A stretch of DNA of 64,000 nt from Lactonifactor longoviformis DSM 17459. Its GTDB lineage: Bacteria > Bacillota > Clostridia > Lachnospirales > Lachnospiraceae. This document shows positions 35,206 to 43,261 of the stretch, piece by piece. The notes beneath the pieces are model-generated. The model had not been told where the DNA came from. It saw nothing but the letters and a program-made list of their open reading frames with translations, and made no database searches. Every line of letters begins with the position of its first letter. The stretch's first letter is position 1. The stretch lies in contig NZ_FQVI01000002.1 in the NCBI RefSeq assembly GCF_900129135.1, forward strand, positions 124,001 to 188,000. The letters run 5' to 3'. The position numbers were made by a program, and so were the translations under genes.

Positions 35206-37158
35206 CTAGTTTTCCGCTTCTATTTTCCTGATTTCCTTTGTTCGGATTTCTTTCGCAATTTCTTCTATAAAAGCATCCAGCGGCTTCTGGCCTTCATCTC
35301 CAAGATAACGGCTTCTCACAGATACCACACCTTCCTCTTCTTCCTTTGCTCCAACTACGAGCATATACGGCACCTTTGCCAGTCGGCTCTCCCGTATCTT
35401 GTATCCGATTTTTTCACTCCTGTCGTCTACGCTGCAGCGGATTCCATTCTCTTTCAGCCTAGCCTCTACCTCAGCCGCATACCCATGGTATTTTTCTGAT
35501 ATAGGGAGTACTCTCACCTGCTCCGGGCACAGCCATGTGGGGAATTTGCCCGCATACTTTTCAATCAGCCAGGCCAGTGTTCTCTCATAGCATCCCATAC
35601 TGGTTCTGTGAATGATAAACGGACGCTTCTTTTCTCCGTTTTCATCAATGTAGTACATATCAAACTGCTCTGCCAGGGCAAAGTCCAGCTGGATGGTAAT
35701 CATAGTATCTTCTTTTCCATACACATTTTTTGCCTGGATATCCAGCTTCGGACCGTAGAAAGCAGCTTCCCCGTCAGCCTCTGTAAAGTCAAGCTTTAGC
35801 TCTGTGAGCAGCTGACGCATCTTACCCTGAGATTCCTCCCAGTATGCAGCGTCCCCGATATACTTTTCTGTGTTAGCGGGATCCCATTTAGACAGGCGGA
35901 AGGTCACATCCTTCTCCAGTCCCAGCGTTCTGAGGCAGTAGAGTGCCAGCTCCACACACCCCTTAAATTCGTCGTTGATCTGTTCCGGCGTCATGATCAG
36001 ATGTCCCTCGGAAATGGTAAACTGACGTACCCGGGTAAGGCCGTGCATTTCCCCGGAGTCTTCATTTCTGAATAAGGTAGAAGTCTCTCCGTACCGCAGC
36101 GGCAGATCCCGGTAGCTGTGCTGTGCTGCCTTGTACACATAATACTGGAAAGGACATGTCATAGGGCGCAGTGCAAATACTTCTTTGTCAGTTTCTTCAT
36201 CTCCCAGTACAAACATTCCCTCTTTATAGTGATCCCAGTGCCCGGAGATTTTATACAAATCACTTTTTGCCATCAGAGGCGTTTTCGTTCTCACATATCC
36301 CCGCTTTTCTTCCTCATCTTCTATCCAGCGCTGGAGCGTCCGGATCATAATCTCTCCCTTTGGCATAAGAAGCGGAAGTCCCTGGCCGATTACGTCCACG
36401 GTTGTAAAAAGCTCCATCTCTCTTCCCAGTTTGTTGTGATCCCTCTTCTTGGCTTCCTCCATCTGCTCCAGGTATACATTCAGCTCATCCTTTTTGCTGA
36501 ATGCCGTTCCATAGATTCTGGAGAGCATTTTATTCTTTTCATTGCCTCTCCAGTAAGCACCGGAAGAAGAAGTCAGCTTAAATGCTTTCACCCCCTTTGT
36601 ATTCATAAGGTGGGGGCCTGCGCAAAGATCCACAAAGTCACCCTGTGAGTAGAAGGAAATCTCCGCTCCTTCAGGCAGATCTTCTATGAGCTCTACTTTA
36701 TAGGGCTCTCCCTTCTCCTTCATAAAGGCAATCGCTTCCTCTCTGGGAAGGGTGTATTTTTCCAGTCTGGCACCTTTTTTGATTATTTTCTTCATTTCTT
36801 TCTCAATGGCATCCAGATCTTCTCTGGTAAAGGACTCATGCTCAAAGTCATAGTAAAAACCAGTATCAATAGAAGGTCCTATGGCCAGTTTTGCTTCCGG
36901 ATACAGGTTCTTCACAGCTTCAGCAAGGATATGTGATGCTGTATGACGCAGCGCCGCAAGCCCTTTGGGATCATTCGCAGTCAAAATATTTAATTCACAG
37001 TCTTTGTCCACTATAGTTCTCAGATCAACGGTCTCCCCATCCACCTCTCCGGCGCAGGCAGCCCTTGCCAGTCCTTCGCTGATGTCCAGCGCAATGTCAT
37101 ACACAGATTTTGCTTCCCTGTATTCTTTCTTTGTTCCGTCTTTCAATGTAATTATCAT
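35206..37158 (-). CDS. thrS: Threonyl-tRNA synthetase
   Basis: 650 residues with the full class II layout: TGS domain (IITLKDGTKKEYREAKSVYD), editing domain with HTASHILAEAVKNLYP, catalytic motif 2 (MTCPFQYYVY, FRNEDSGEMHGLTRVRQF), motif 3 (IHRTSMGCYERTLAWLIE) and C-terminal anticodon-binding domain. It charges tRNA-Thr. Its leader is a T-box at 37228-37490, so expression rises when threonyl-tRNA runs short. Confidence 0.98.
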   Translation of the reverse strand: MIITLKDGTKKEYREAKSVYDIALDISEGLARAACAGEVDGETVDLRTIVDKDCELNILTANDPKGLAALRHTASHILAEAVKNLYPEAKLAIGPSIDTGFYYDFEHESFTREDLDAIEKEMKKIIKKGARLEKYTLPREEAIAFMKEKGEPYKVELIEDLPEGAEISFYSQGDFVDLCAGPHLMNTKGVKAFKLTSSSGAYWRGNEKNKMLSRIYGTAFSKKDELNVYLEQMEEAKKRDHNKLGREMELFTTVDVIGQGLPLLMPKGEIMIRTLQRWIEDEEEKRGYVRTKTPLMAKSDLYKISGHWDHYKEGMFVLGDEETDKEVFALRPMTCPFQYYVYKAAQHSYRDLPLRYGETSTLFRNEDSGEMHGLTRVRQFTISEGHLIMTPEQINDEFKGCVELALYCLRTLGLEKDVTFRLSKWDPANTEKYIGDAAYWEESQGKMRQLLTELKLDFTEADGEAAFYGPKLDIQAKNVYGKEDTMITIQLDFALAEQFDMYYIDENGEKKRPFIIHRTSMGCYERTLAWLIEKYAGKFPTWLCPEQVRVLPISEKYHGYAAEVEARLKENGIRCSVDDRSEKIGYKIRESRLAKVPYMLVVGAKEEEEGVVSVRSRYLGDEGQKPLDAFIEEIAKEIRTKEIRKIEAEN

Positions 37159-37227
37159 GATATTCTCCCTTTCTTTTCATCTCACTTACCACCCTGCCGG
37201 CTCATCGGAGAACGTTCCGAATATAAC

Positions 37228-37490
37228 AAAAAAAGCCCGCCCCCTGTAATTCTTAACCGGAATTACAAGGGACGAGCCTCTGTTATCAGCTCGCGGTTCC
37301 ACCCTTTTTGCTGCCTGCCCCGCCGGGAGCATCAGCCACTTCATTGGACGATAACGGAGTCACCGGACCGGATTAGGGCCACTCAGAGGTAGTCTTCAAA
37401 TGTTTCCCGGCTAAGATACTTCCAGCAGCTGTATCTCTCTCTGGAGCCTTCCGCATTCTACTTGTCTCTTCAGCGTGTTCTCTTATTACT
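37228..37490 (-). promoter_or_regulatory. T-box leader of thrS
   Basis: The T-box sequence AGGGTGGAACCGCG is at 37292-37305 on the minus strand. The terminator pairs GCTCGTCCCTTGTAATTC with GAATTACAGGGGGCGGGC (37235-37277), followed by seven Ts (37228-37234). Stem I lies upstream, with GAGAGAGAT and GACTACCTCTGAG. ACC near 37388-37390 is a likely threonine specifier codon. Confidence 0.92.
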
Positions 37491-37534
37491 GCTATTTTTC
37501 ATTATAACCCGGGAAAAAAGTTTGTCAACCACTT

Positions 37535-38314
37535 TTAGATGTTCCCGGCGGCTTTATCTTTTATCACTGCAAAGGATTCTCTGACCAGATAATTCACCTG
37601 CAGAATCATGTCTGAGGAGGCGGGTATTCCATAAATATGCGTATATCCCAGCTTTTTTCCTATGGCTACGCCCCTGTACACATGGAAATCATTGGTTACA
37701 ACTCCCGCCGAAGCATTTTTATCCGTAAGAAAAGCCTGGCTGAATTTCATATTTTCTACTGTGTCTGTGGATTTGTCTTCTATCCTCAGCCTGTGTTTGG
37801 AAATCCCTTTACTGAGCAGATATTGTTCCATTGCCCTGGCCTCTGTAACAGTTTCGCCGGGGCCCTGCCCGCCGGACAGCACTGCTGTAGTACGCGGATT
37901 CTCTTTTAAATAGTCTTCAGCGGCGTACAGCCTTTTATACAGAGCCTTACTGGGAATTTCCCCCTTTACCTTCGCCCCCAGCACAATAATATAATCCAGA
38001 TTCTCCGGCGGCTGCCTGCGCATCCCGGAGAAAATGCAGCCTGCTGCTCCCAGAAACAGAAGCAGGCAAAAAACTACAATTAAACCCGCGCTTATCTTTG
38101 CCCAGACCGGAAGCAGAGAGAGCAGGGCAATTCCCCGCCTCTGGCTCCAGCCGCACAGAAGACCCAAAACCAGAAATATCCCGCCCAAAAGCAGCCAGAA
38201 CCTGGAAAACGTCGCCTGCAGTCCGGCATAGGAGATAATTACCAGATAATATCCCAGAGATATAATGCACAGTGCCCACCAAAAAAACTTCATGATGCTT
38301 CCCATCCCTTTCAT
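37535..38314 (-). CDS. YdcF/SanA-like DUF218 membrane protein
   Basis: 259 residues. Several N-terminal membrane segments (about 8-110) are followed by a DUF218 domain: DYIIVLGAKVKGEIPSKALY, AVLSGGQGPGETVTEA, EDKSTDTVENMKFS and VVTNDFHVYRG. These are the ElyC/SanA/YdcF motifs. The family is linked to envelope maturation, with unclear chemistry. Three in-frame ATGs (38314 and two further in) compete; I kept the first. It is on the same strand as thrS but separated from it by the T-box. Confidence 0.87.
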   Translation of the reverse strand: MKGMGSIMKFFWWALCIISLGYYLVIISYAGLQATFSRFWLLLGGIFLVLGLLCGWSQRRGIALLSLLPVWAKISAGLIVVFCLLLFLGAAGCIFSGMRRQPPENLDYIIVLGAKVKGEIPSKALYKRLYAAEDYLKENPRTTAVLSGGQGPGETVTEARAMEQYLLSKGISKHRLRIEDKSTDTVENMKFSQAFLTDKNASAGVVTNDFHVYRGVAIGKKLGYTHIYGIPASSDMILQVNYLVRESFAVIKDKAAGNI

Positions 38315-38366
38315 TACCTGAGAAGGGCGGAGGAAAAGCTTCCCCCGCCCCTTATTCGCCTGCCTA

Positions 38367-38867
38367 TTATTTTCCGCAGCACTTTTTATACTTTTTGCCG
38401 CTGCCGCACGGACATGGATCGTTGCGTCCGATCTTCGGTCCTTTTACAACAGTGCCTGATTTCTTCTGCTCCAGATATAATTCCTTTTTCTTATCTTCTG
38501 AAAAGATATCATCCCACATGGGCAGATTGTAAAGCCAGTCAGCCTTAGCGTCAACCATGTTTTTATATAACAGTTCTTTGTCAAATCCCAGATTCACAAC
38601 TGTATCTTCGTCCATCTCCTCGATGGGATTGGGAACCTTTAAGCTGTCGTTGATTCCATCCAGGAATCCAACCATGGTCATAACTTCTATTTCATATTTT
38701 TCTGCTAACTCCTTAACGGTACCTTTTACCACCTCTTCAGGATTCACCAGAAGTTTTTCGTAGATGCCCTTTTCAATCATAAAATAATTTGTCCAGAATT
38801 TCTGCAGCTGGCTTTTGTCAGCCTCCTGAGAATATGCTACATCTCTCCACTCTTGTAATAATCCCAT
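38367..38867 (-). CDS. SEC-C motif protein
   Basis: About 166 residues ending in a SEC-C zinc knuckle, [18 protein letters not shown], as found at the C-terminus of SecA. The rest is a helical domain I do not recognise. I chose ATG 38867 (MGLLQEWRD), 8 nt after AAGGTGG; a longer frame to 38945 lacks a ribosome site. SEC-C proteins bind zinc and can associate with ribosomes or the Sec system; the role here is unknown. Confidence 0.82.
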   Translation of the reverse strand: MGLLQEWRDVAYSQEADKSQLQKFWTNYFMIEKGIYEKLLVNPEEVVKGTVKELAEKYEIEVMTMVGFLDGINDSLKVPNPIEEMDEDTVVNLGFDKELLYKNMVDAKADWLYNLPMWDDIFSEDKKKELYLEQKKSGTVVKGPKIGRNDPCPCGSGKKYKKCCGK

Positions 38868-39027
38868 GTATCTTACCACCTTTTGCTTAATATTCGTATT
38901 TAATTCTAACAGATATAGTATATACGATAGGGGGGATTTTTTCAATCCTAATATTTTTCCCCTGCCCGGTTGCTATTTTTAAGGAAAGGATTGTATAATA
39001 GCTGTATCAAAAGCTGGGAGGGAGTTT

Positions 39028-39939
39028 ATGAATTATAACTATACAACGGTGGACTGGCTGCTCTTCTTCTATATTTATTGTTTTATCGGCTGGTGCATTG
39101 AATCCACTTATGTATCCATACATAAGAAAAAGTTTGTCAACAGAGGGTTTATGAGGGGGCCTTTTCTTCCGCTGTACGGCAGCGGAGCAGTACTTATGCT
39201 GTATGTGACCATTCCTGTACGGAACAGTCTGCTTCTTACCTTTGCAGCAGGAGCCGTGGCTGCCAGTATACTGGAATATATCACAGGAGTCTGTATGGAA
39301 AGCCTTTTTAAAGTCCGATATTGGGATTACAGCAATAAGCCCCTGAACTTCCAGGGACATATCTGTCTGGGCACTTCCCTGGCGTGGGGCTTTCTCACCA
39401 TCGTGCTGGTGGATTTTATTCATGAGCCTATTGAGCATTTCGTATTGGCGCTGAATGTAACACTGGCTGCTGTGATAGCGGTTATACTGACTGTTGTCAT
39501 AGCAGGAGATATGGCTCTGTCCTTTAAGGCCGCCCTGGATCTCAGAGATATTATGGAGCGCATGACTAGAGCTAAAGAAGAGCTTCAGAAGGTACAGACA
39601 CGTCTGGACGCCATCGCCGCTTTCTCTACCCCGTCCTTTGCCGAACGCGGGAAGGAAACCGCCGGTGAACTCCTTCAGAATATCCGGGAAAAACTGGATG
39701 AGCTGACGCAGAGTGAGGGCCTTCGTACTACCTATGAACAATTTCAGGAAGAGATTGAACGCCTGAAAGAGAAATTTATTATTGAGCGGGAACACCAGGG
39801 AGTTGTTCGAAACCGCCTGGGATTCTACAAGAAACAGATGCTCAAAGGCCATCCAAGCGCTACCTCCAGAGCCTTCAAGGATGCTCTGGAAGAGCTGAAA
39901 ACCATTGCGGAAGAAAAAAAATCCGGAAAGAAAAATTAG
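39028..39939 (+). CDS. PF06541-type putative ABC-transporter permease with coiled-coil tail
   Basis: 303 residues. The N-terminal half has about five membrane helices and the family pattern FIGWCIESTYVSIHKKKFVNRG, then GPFLPLYGSGAVLM and EYITGVCMESLFKVRYWDYS. From about 175 on it is a soluble, charged coiled coil. GGGAGG precedes the ATG. No ATPase gene lies beside it, so the transporter label is only the family name and the function is unknown. Confidence 0.85.
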   Translation: MNYNYTTVDWLLFFYIYCFIGWCIESTYVSIHKKKFVNRGFMRGPFLPLYGSGAVLMLYVTIPVRNSLLLTFAAGAVAASILEYITGVCMESLFKVRYWDYSNKPLNFQGHICLGTSLAWGFLTIVLVDFIHEPIEHFVLALNVTLAAVIAVILTVVIAGDMALSFKAALDLRDIMERMTRAKEELQKVQTRLDAIAAFSTPSFAERGKETAGELLQNIREKLDELTQSEGLRTTYEQFQEEIERLKEKFIIEREHQGVVRNRLGFYKKQMLKGHPSATSRAFKDALEELKTIAEEKKSGKKN

Positions 39940-40006
39940 TTTCCTGTCATTCATTTTTATGAATATTGTCAATATTTATTTTTTGTATATCTTTTTTTCA
40001 GTTAGC

Positions 40007-40035
40007 TTGACATTGTTTTGTTTTAGACATATAAT
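40007..40035 (+). promoter_or_regulatory. Sigma-A promoter of the amidohydrolase gene
   Basis: Consensus TTGACA (40007-40012), 17-nt spacer, TATAAT (40030-40035), about 137 nt upstream of the start at 40172. The rest of the 232-nt gap is AT-rich and shows no other feature. Confidence 0.8.
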
Positions 40036-40171
40036 CTATATAAATAGTGAAATTTTGAGATTTTTTGTCACATTTGATGAAAATGTCTGCCAAACTTTTT
40101 CACTGGAATGAATTTATTTTTTTGTGCCTTACGTCCTCTGGGACTAAAAAATGAAGAAAAGAGGTAGAATC

Positions 40172-41440
40172 ATGGAAAAGCAAAGCTTAATTATCTGCGG
40201 TAAGCTCTTTGACGGAATCAAGGATGAACTGCAGGAAAACATGGAGATTCTTGTAGAGGGTAGAAAAATCAAAGAAGTAGGGAAGAATCTCAGCCGACCC
40301 AAAGATGTTGAAATCATTGACTTAAGTCATCTTACAGTAACCCCGGGGATGATCGATGCCCATGTACACGGCAACCTGATGCGCTGGCAGGAAGTAGACA
40401 ATATCTTATTCCACTCGGAAGGCTACAGTACCCTGGCATTTTTACATACGGCAGAGCGCTGCCTGGAAAGAGGTTTCACCACCATCCGCTGCAACGGCAT
40501 GGGGCCTCTGGGATATGGAATCGTAGATGCAAAACGCGTGATAGATCGGGGACTTTTCCCTGCTGCCCGTATGAATGTAGGAGCACATATGCTGGGCGGA
40601 CCGGGCATGCCGGGGGATATGAGTATGTATGCCTATGAAAATCAGCCCCTATCTGACTTTATGCAGATAGATACCATCGGAAGCGGCCCGGACTTTTTCC
40701 GCACCCAGGTCCGCAGAGAAGTAAAATACGGCACTGACTTTATCAAGATCTTCCTGTCCGGAAGTTTCCTGAGCCCGGACGGAGGCCCTGAGATCAGTTA
40801 TCTGGACGACGAAGAATTGGAAACCATCATCCGCACAGCTCATGACCTGGGCAAGCCGGTAACTGCACACGTGTATCCGCCACGGATGATGAAAAAGCTT
40901 TTACAGTTCGGAATCGACGGCATGGAACACGGTGCTCTTATGGATGAAGAGACGGCACGTATGTTTGAAGAATCTGATACGTATCTTGTGCCTACCTTCT
41001 CACCATTCCAGGATACTCTTGAGGATAACGATGATATGTTCGCAAAAAATACTGCCGACAGCCAGATGAAACTGAAAAAATTTGCTCCAAGGCTGAAGGA
41101 AAGCCGCAGGATCATTCGTGAGAGCAAGATTCGTCTGGGATACGGCTCTGATTTCTGCGCCGTACACCAGCCTTATGAAAGCTGGTATGAGTACCGCAGC
41201 TGGCTGCGCTCCGGCATGGATCCTTTCCGTACTCTGAAAGCCGCCACCAGCGTAAATGCAGGCATACTCCGTCTGGATCACCTCGTTGGAACCATTGAGC
41301 CAGGAAAGCTGGCTGATGTATCCGCATGGCACAGAGATCTGCTGACAGACTGTGACGCTCTCAGTGAATGCGACTTCGTAATGAAAGAGGGAAAGGTATA
41401 TCCCACTGACAACAAAATTATTGATGAAGAATATGTTTAA
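40172..41440 (+). CDS. Amidohydrolase-family metal-dependent hydrolase
   Basis: About 422 residues. Metal-site motifs are TPGMIDAHVHGN, the lysine in DFIKIFLSGS, VTAHVYPP, DGMEHGAL and the late aspartate in GYGSDFCAVH. This set matches imidazolonepropionase/prolidase-like amidohydrolases. I chose ATG 40172 (MEKQSL) with GAGG 7 nt upstream; ATG 40151 has none. It is paralogous to the protein at 45729-46913. The substrate is unknown, perhaps a dipeptide or cyclic amide. Confidence 0.88.
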   Translation: MEKQSLIICGKLFDGIKDELQENMEILVEGRKIKEVGKNLSRPKDVEIIDLSHLTVTPGMIDAHVHGNLMRWQEVDNILFHSEGYSTLAFLHTAERCLERGFTTIRCNGMGPLGYGIVDAKRVIDRGLFPAARMNVGAHMLGGPGMPGDMSMYAYENQPLSDFMQIDTIGSGPDFFRTQVRREVKYGTDFIKIFLSGSFLSPDGGPEISYLDDEELETIIRTAHDLGKPVTAHVYPPRMMKKLLQFGIDGMEHGALMDEETARMFEESDTYLVPTFSPFQDTLEDNDDMFAKNTADSQMKLKKFAPRLKESRRIIRESKIRLGYGSDFCAVHQPYESWYEYRSWLRSGMDPFRTLKAATSVNAGILRLDHLVGTIEPGKLADVSAWHRDLLTDCDALSECDFVMKEGKVYPTDNKIIDEEYV

Positions 41441-41463
41441 GCCTGTGTGACTTCAAGAAAAAA

Positions 41464-41499
41464 GCCTTATCCGGAAAAATATTACGTTCCGGATAAGGC
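41464..41499 (+). terminator. Terminator of the amidohydrolase gene
   Basis: GCCTTATCCGGAA (41464-41476) pairs with TTCCGGATAAGGC (41487-41499), followed by five Ts at 41501-41505. Confidence 0.88.
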
Positions 41500-41507
41500 C
41501 TTTTTAC

Positions 41508-41536
41508 TTGACAGCCTTCTGCACTGCTGTTATGAT
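41508..41536 (+). promoter_or_regulatory. Sigma-A promoter of the rhodanese lipoprotein gene
   Basis: TTGACA (41508-41513), 17-nt spacer, TATGAT (41531-41536). Transcription should start near 41543, leaving about 50 nt of leader before the coding region. Confidence 0.8.
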
Positions 41537-41592
41537 AGAATTATAAATGTAACTAATTTGATTACAGTTCGTTTCATAAGGAGGTGTTTCGT

Positions 41593-42030
41593 ATTTCAAA
41601 AAAAGGACTCAGTGTTTTATTAGTTTTACTGTTTGCCCTCTCCATACTTCTCTCTGCCTGCAAAGAGAAAGAGCCGGTGAAAGAGCAGACAGCTTCAGAG
41701 GTCACTCAAACGAATGTCAGCACCACACCGGAGGAATTAAAAAGCATGCTGGATGCAAAGCAGGAGATGGTTCTTGTGGATGTACGCTCTTTTAATGACT
41801 ACGGCATGGGCCATATCCCGGGGGCTATCAATATTCCGTTAAACAGCTTAGAGATGCTGTCTAAGGAACAGCTTCCAGACAAGGATGCCCCCATCTATGT
41901 ATACTGCAGTACCCAAGACTGCAGCAATGAGGCCGTGGAACTGCTGTCCGGCGCCGGTTATACACAGGTGTACAATGCCGGGAGTTATCAGGATTGGCCT
42001 TATGACACTACAGCTCCCATCAGCTGCTGA
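41593..42030 (+). CDS. Rhodanese-domain lipoprotein, apparent AUU start
   Basis: About 145 residues. The lipoprotein signal (KKGLSVLLVLLFALSILLSAC, shown in part) ends at a lipid-modified cysteine near residue 24 of this start, followed by a rhodanese domain with VDVRSFNDYGMGHIPGAINI and the active-site loop YCSTQDCSNEA (Cys in YCS). The only in-frame ATG/GTG/TTG near the 5' end is GTG 41584, whose first base is inside the AAGGAGG ribosome site and so cannot be used. ATT 41593, 8 nt after that site, is correctly placed. It probably moves sulfane sulfur or detoxifies at the cell surface. Confidence 0.82.
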   Translation: MSKKGLSVLLVLLFALSILLSACKEKEPVKEQTASEVTQTNVSTTPEELKSMLDAKQEMVLVDVRSFNDYGMGHIPGAINIPLNSLEMLSKEQLPDKDAPIYVYCSTQDCSNEAVELLSGAGYTQVYNAGSYQDWPYDTTAPISC

Positions 42031-42099
42031 GGGTTCTAAAATCCTGTATCGGAGATACAGCTATTGCTATATGGTATCTGTGTACATAGAATGCCATAC

Positions 42100-42227
42100 A
42101 TGCAAAGCCCCTGCAATTATGCGGGTTCGTATAATTGCAGGGGCAATAAGGGGAGGATAAGTATTCTACTTTTTCTTTTGTTAACACCAACAGCTGTGCC
42201 TTGTTGCCTTGGCACTGTCTGATGGAT
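42100..42227 (-). ncRNA. Small RNA gene 1 of a tandem pair (forespore-type promoter)
   Basis: The minus strand carries TGTATA (42258-42263), 17 nt, CATACTA (42234-42240), a sigma-G-like promoter. The RNA would start near 42227. It has a CCATCAG/CTGTTGG stem with inner GTGCC/GGCAC, an A-rich linker, AATACTTATCCTCCCC, and a terminator stem GCCCCTGCAATTAT/ATAATTGCAGGGGC (42107-42144). The same plan recurs at 42308-42432 with different bases in the stem. CCUCCCC could pair with ribosome-binding sites. Confidence 0.75.
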
Positions 42228-42233
42228 TACTTA

Positions 42234-42263
42234 TAGTATGACCTCTATTTTTCAAATTATACA
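42234..42263 (-). promoter_or_regulatory. Sigma-G-like promoter of small RNA 1
   Basis: TGTATA at 42258-42263 and CATACTA at 42234-42240 (minus strand) with a 17-nt spacer. This matches the forespore sigma-G pattern (TGnATA and CATACTA) and not the TTGACA/TATAAT type. Confidence 0.65.
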
Positions 42264-42307
42264 GCGCAGGAGAAATTTTTTTAAATATTTTTATAGGGGA
42301 GGATTTA

Positions 42308-42432
42308 AGAAAAAATAGCCCCGCAGCAAAAATGCTGCGGGGTTACTATAAGGGGGAGGATAAGTATTCTTATTCTTTTCTTCTGTATTCCCCACGAAAA
42401 GCGCCGCGCCTTTGCGGCATCCCTCCGTGGAT
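42308..42432 (-). ncRNA. Small RNA gene 2 of a tandem pair (forespore-type promoter)
   Basis: Second copy of the element. The promoter is TGTATA (42463-42468)-17-CATACTA (42439-42445). The 5' hairpin is CCACG/CGTGG with inner GCCGC/GCGGC: the bases differ from copy 1 but the pairing is kept. AATACTTATCCTCCCC is unchanged. The terminator CCCCGCAGC/GCTGCGGGG (42319-42342) is followed by six Ts on the minus strand. The strong terminator fixes the transcribed strand. Confidence 0.8.
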
Positions 42433-42438
42433 TACTTA

Positions 42439-42468
42439 TAGTATGAACCAAAATAAAAAAAGTATACA
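42439..42468 (-). promoter_or_regulatory. Sigma-G-like promoter of small RNA 2
   Basis: TGTATA (42463-42468) and CATACTA (42439-42445) on the minus strand, spacer 17 nt, the same geometry as copy 1. The spacers differ in sequence, while the two boxes and GTAATCC just downstream are conserved. Confidence 0.65.
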
Positions 42469-42576
42469 GCTTTACAAAAATTTTTCTTCCTGTTTACAAA
42501 TTCCTGGTAGCAAATTCCGTTGGTCGGCATAAACTATTCTTGTATGTATTATTTCGTACAGAAAGGATGGAGGAAA

Positions 42577-43233
42577 TTGGCGCATCAGAAAGACAAACAA
42601 AATATGCCGCCCGTATACAGGGAACTGCAGGAGAGGAAATTTATCTATAAATACGAGCTTGCAGTGGAAGAAATTCAAAATTATTTAGCAGCGGTAACAG
42701 ATCCGCTTAGCCGTGAATGTGGACGTGATATCGTAGAATTTCAGTGTTCCAGGATTAAAACCGCGGACAGCATTGTGAGGAAGCTAACAAAAAAGGGATA
42801 TCCTGTTAGTGTCAAAAAAGCTTCTGAAAAGCTGAACGACATCGCCGGGGTAAGAATTGTATGCGATTATACAGATGATATCTATGCCATCCGGAAACGG
42901 CTCCTGGAAGAAGAGGATCTGGTTCTGGTGAAGGAGAAAGATTTTATCAAAACCCCTAAAAAAAGCGGATACCGGAGCCTGCATCTTATTTTCGAAGTCC
43001 CTGTGATTATAAATAAACTACTGGAACCTGTCAGAGTTGAAGTCCAGCTGCGCACCGTCATTATGGATTTTTGGGCACGTCTGGATCACCAAACCCGTTA
43101 CAAACATAATTCCCAGAGCATCAAAGAGATATATCATGAACTGAATGAATGTGCCGCAATCGGCGAACAGATGGATAAAAAGATGCTCCAGACACGACGT
43201 TTTATAGAAAAAAATTCGGAACACTCATTATGA
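42577..43233 (+). CDS. RelA/SpoT-domain (p)ppGpp synthetase (small alarmone synthetase type)
   Basis: About 218 residues consisting of one synthetase domain: YKYELAVEEIQNYLAAVTDP, DSIVRKLTKKGYP, KLNDIAGVRIVCDYTDDIY, KKSGYRSLHLIF and EVQLRTVIMDFWARLDHQ. There is no HD hydrolase or TGS domain, so it is of the small alarmone synthetase (RelP/RelQ) type. I chose TTG 42577 behind AAAGGATGGAGG; ATG 42544 lacks a ribosome site and the start is not certain. It would make (p)ppGpp in the cytoplasm. Confidence 0.88.
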   Translation: MAHQKDKQNMPPVYRELQERKFIYKYELAVEEIQNYLAAVTDPLSRECGRDIVEFQCSRIKTADSIVRKLTKKGYPVSVKKASEKLNDIAGVRIVCDYTDDIYAIRKRLLEEEDLVLVKEKDFIKTPKKSGYRSLHLIFEVPVIINKLLEPVRVEVQLRTVIMDFWARLDHQTRYKHNSQSIKEIYHELNECAAIGEQMDKKMLQTRRFIEKNSEHSL

Positions 43234-43260
43234 GCGCCTGACGGTATATCAGGCGCTCAT
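43230..43260. terminator. Bidirectional terminator overlapping the relA-like stop codon
   Basis: ATGAGCGCCTGA (43230-43241) pairs with TCAGGCGCTCAT (43249-43260), then TTTTA. It separates the convergent synthetase and RpiR genes. Confidence 0.8.
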
Positions 43261-43261
43261 T

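Noticed and set aside
42150-42448. Short plus-strand reading frames (about 20-30 residues, hydrophobic, after GGGGAGGATAAGT) in both small-RNA copies, looking like type I toxin peptides
   Set aside because: They lack a standard start codon, their residues are not conserved between copies, and the terminator T-run and promoter geometry place the transcript on the other strand.
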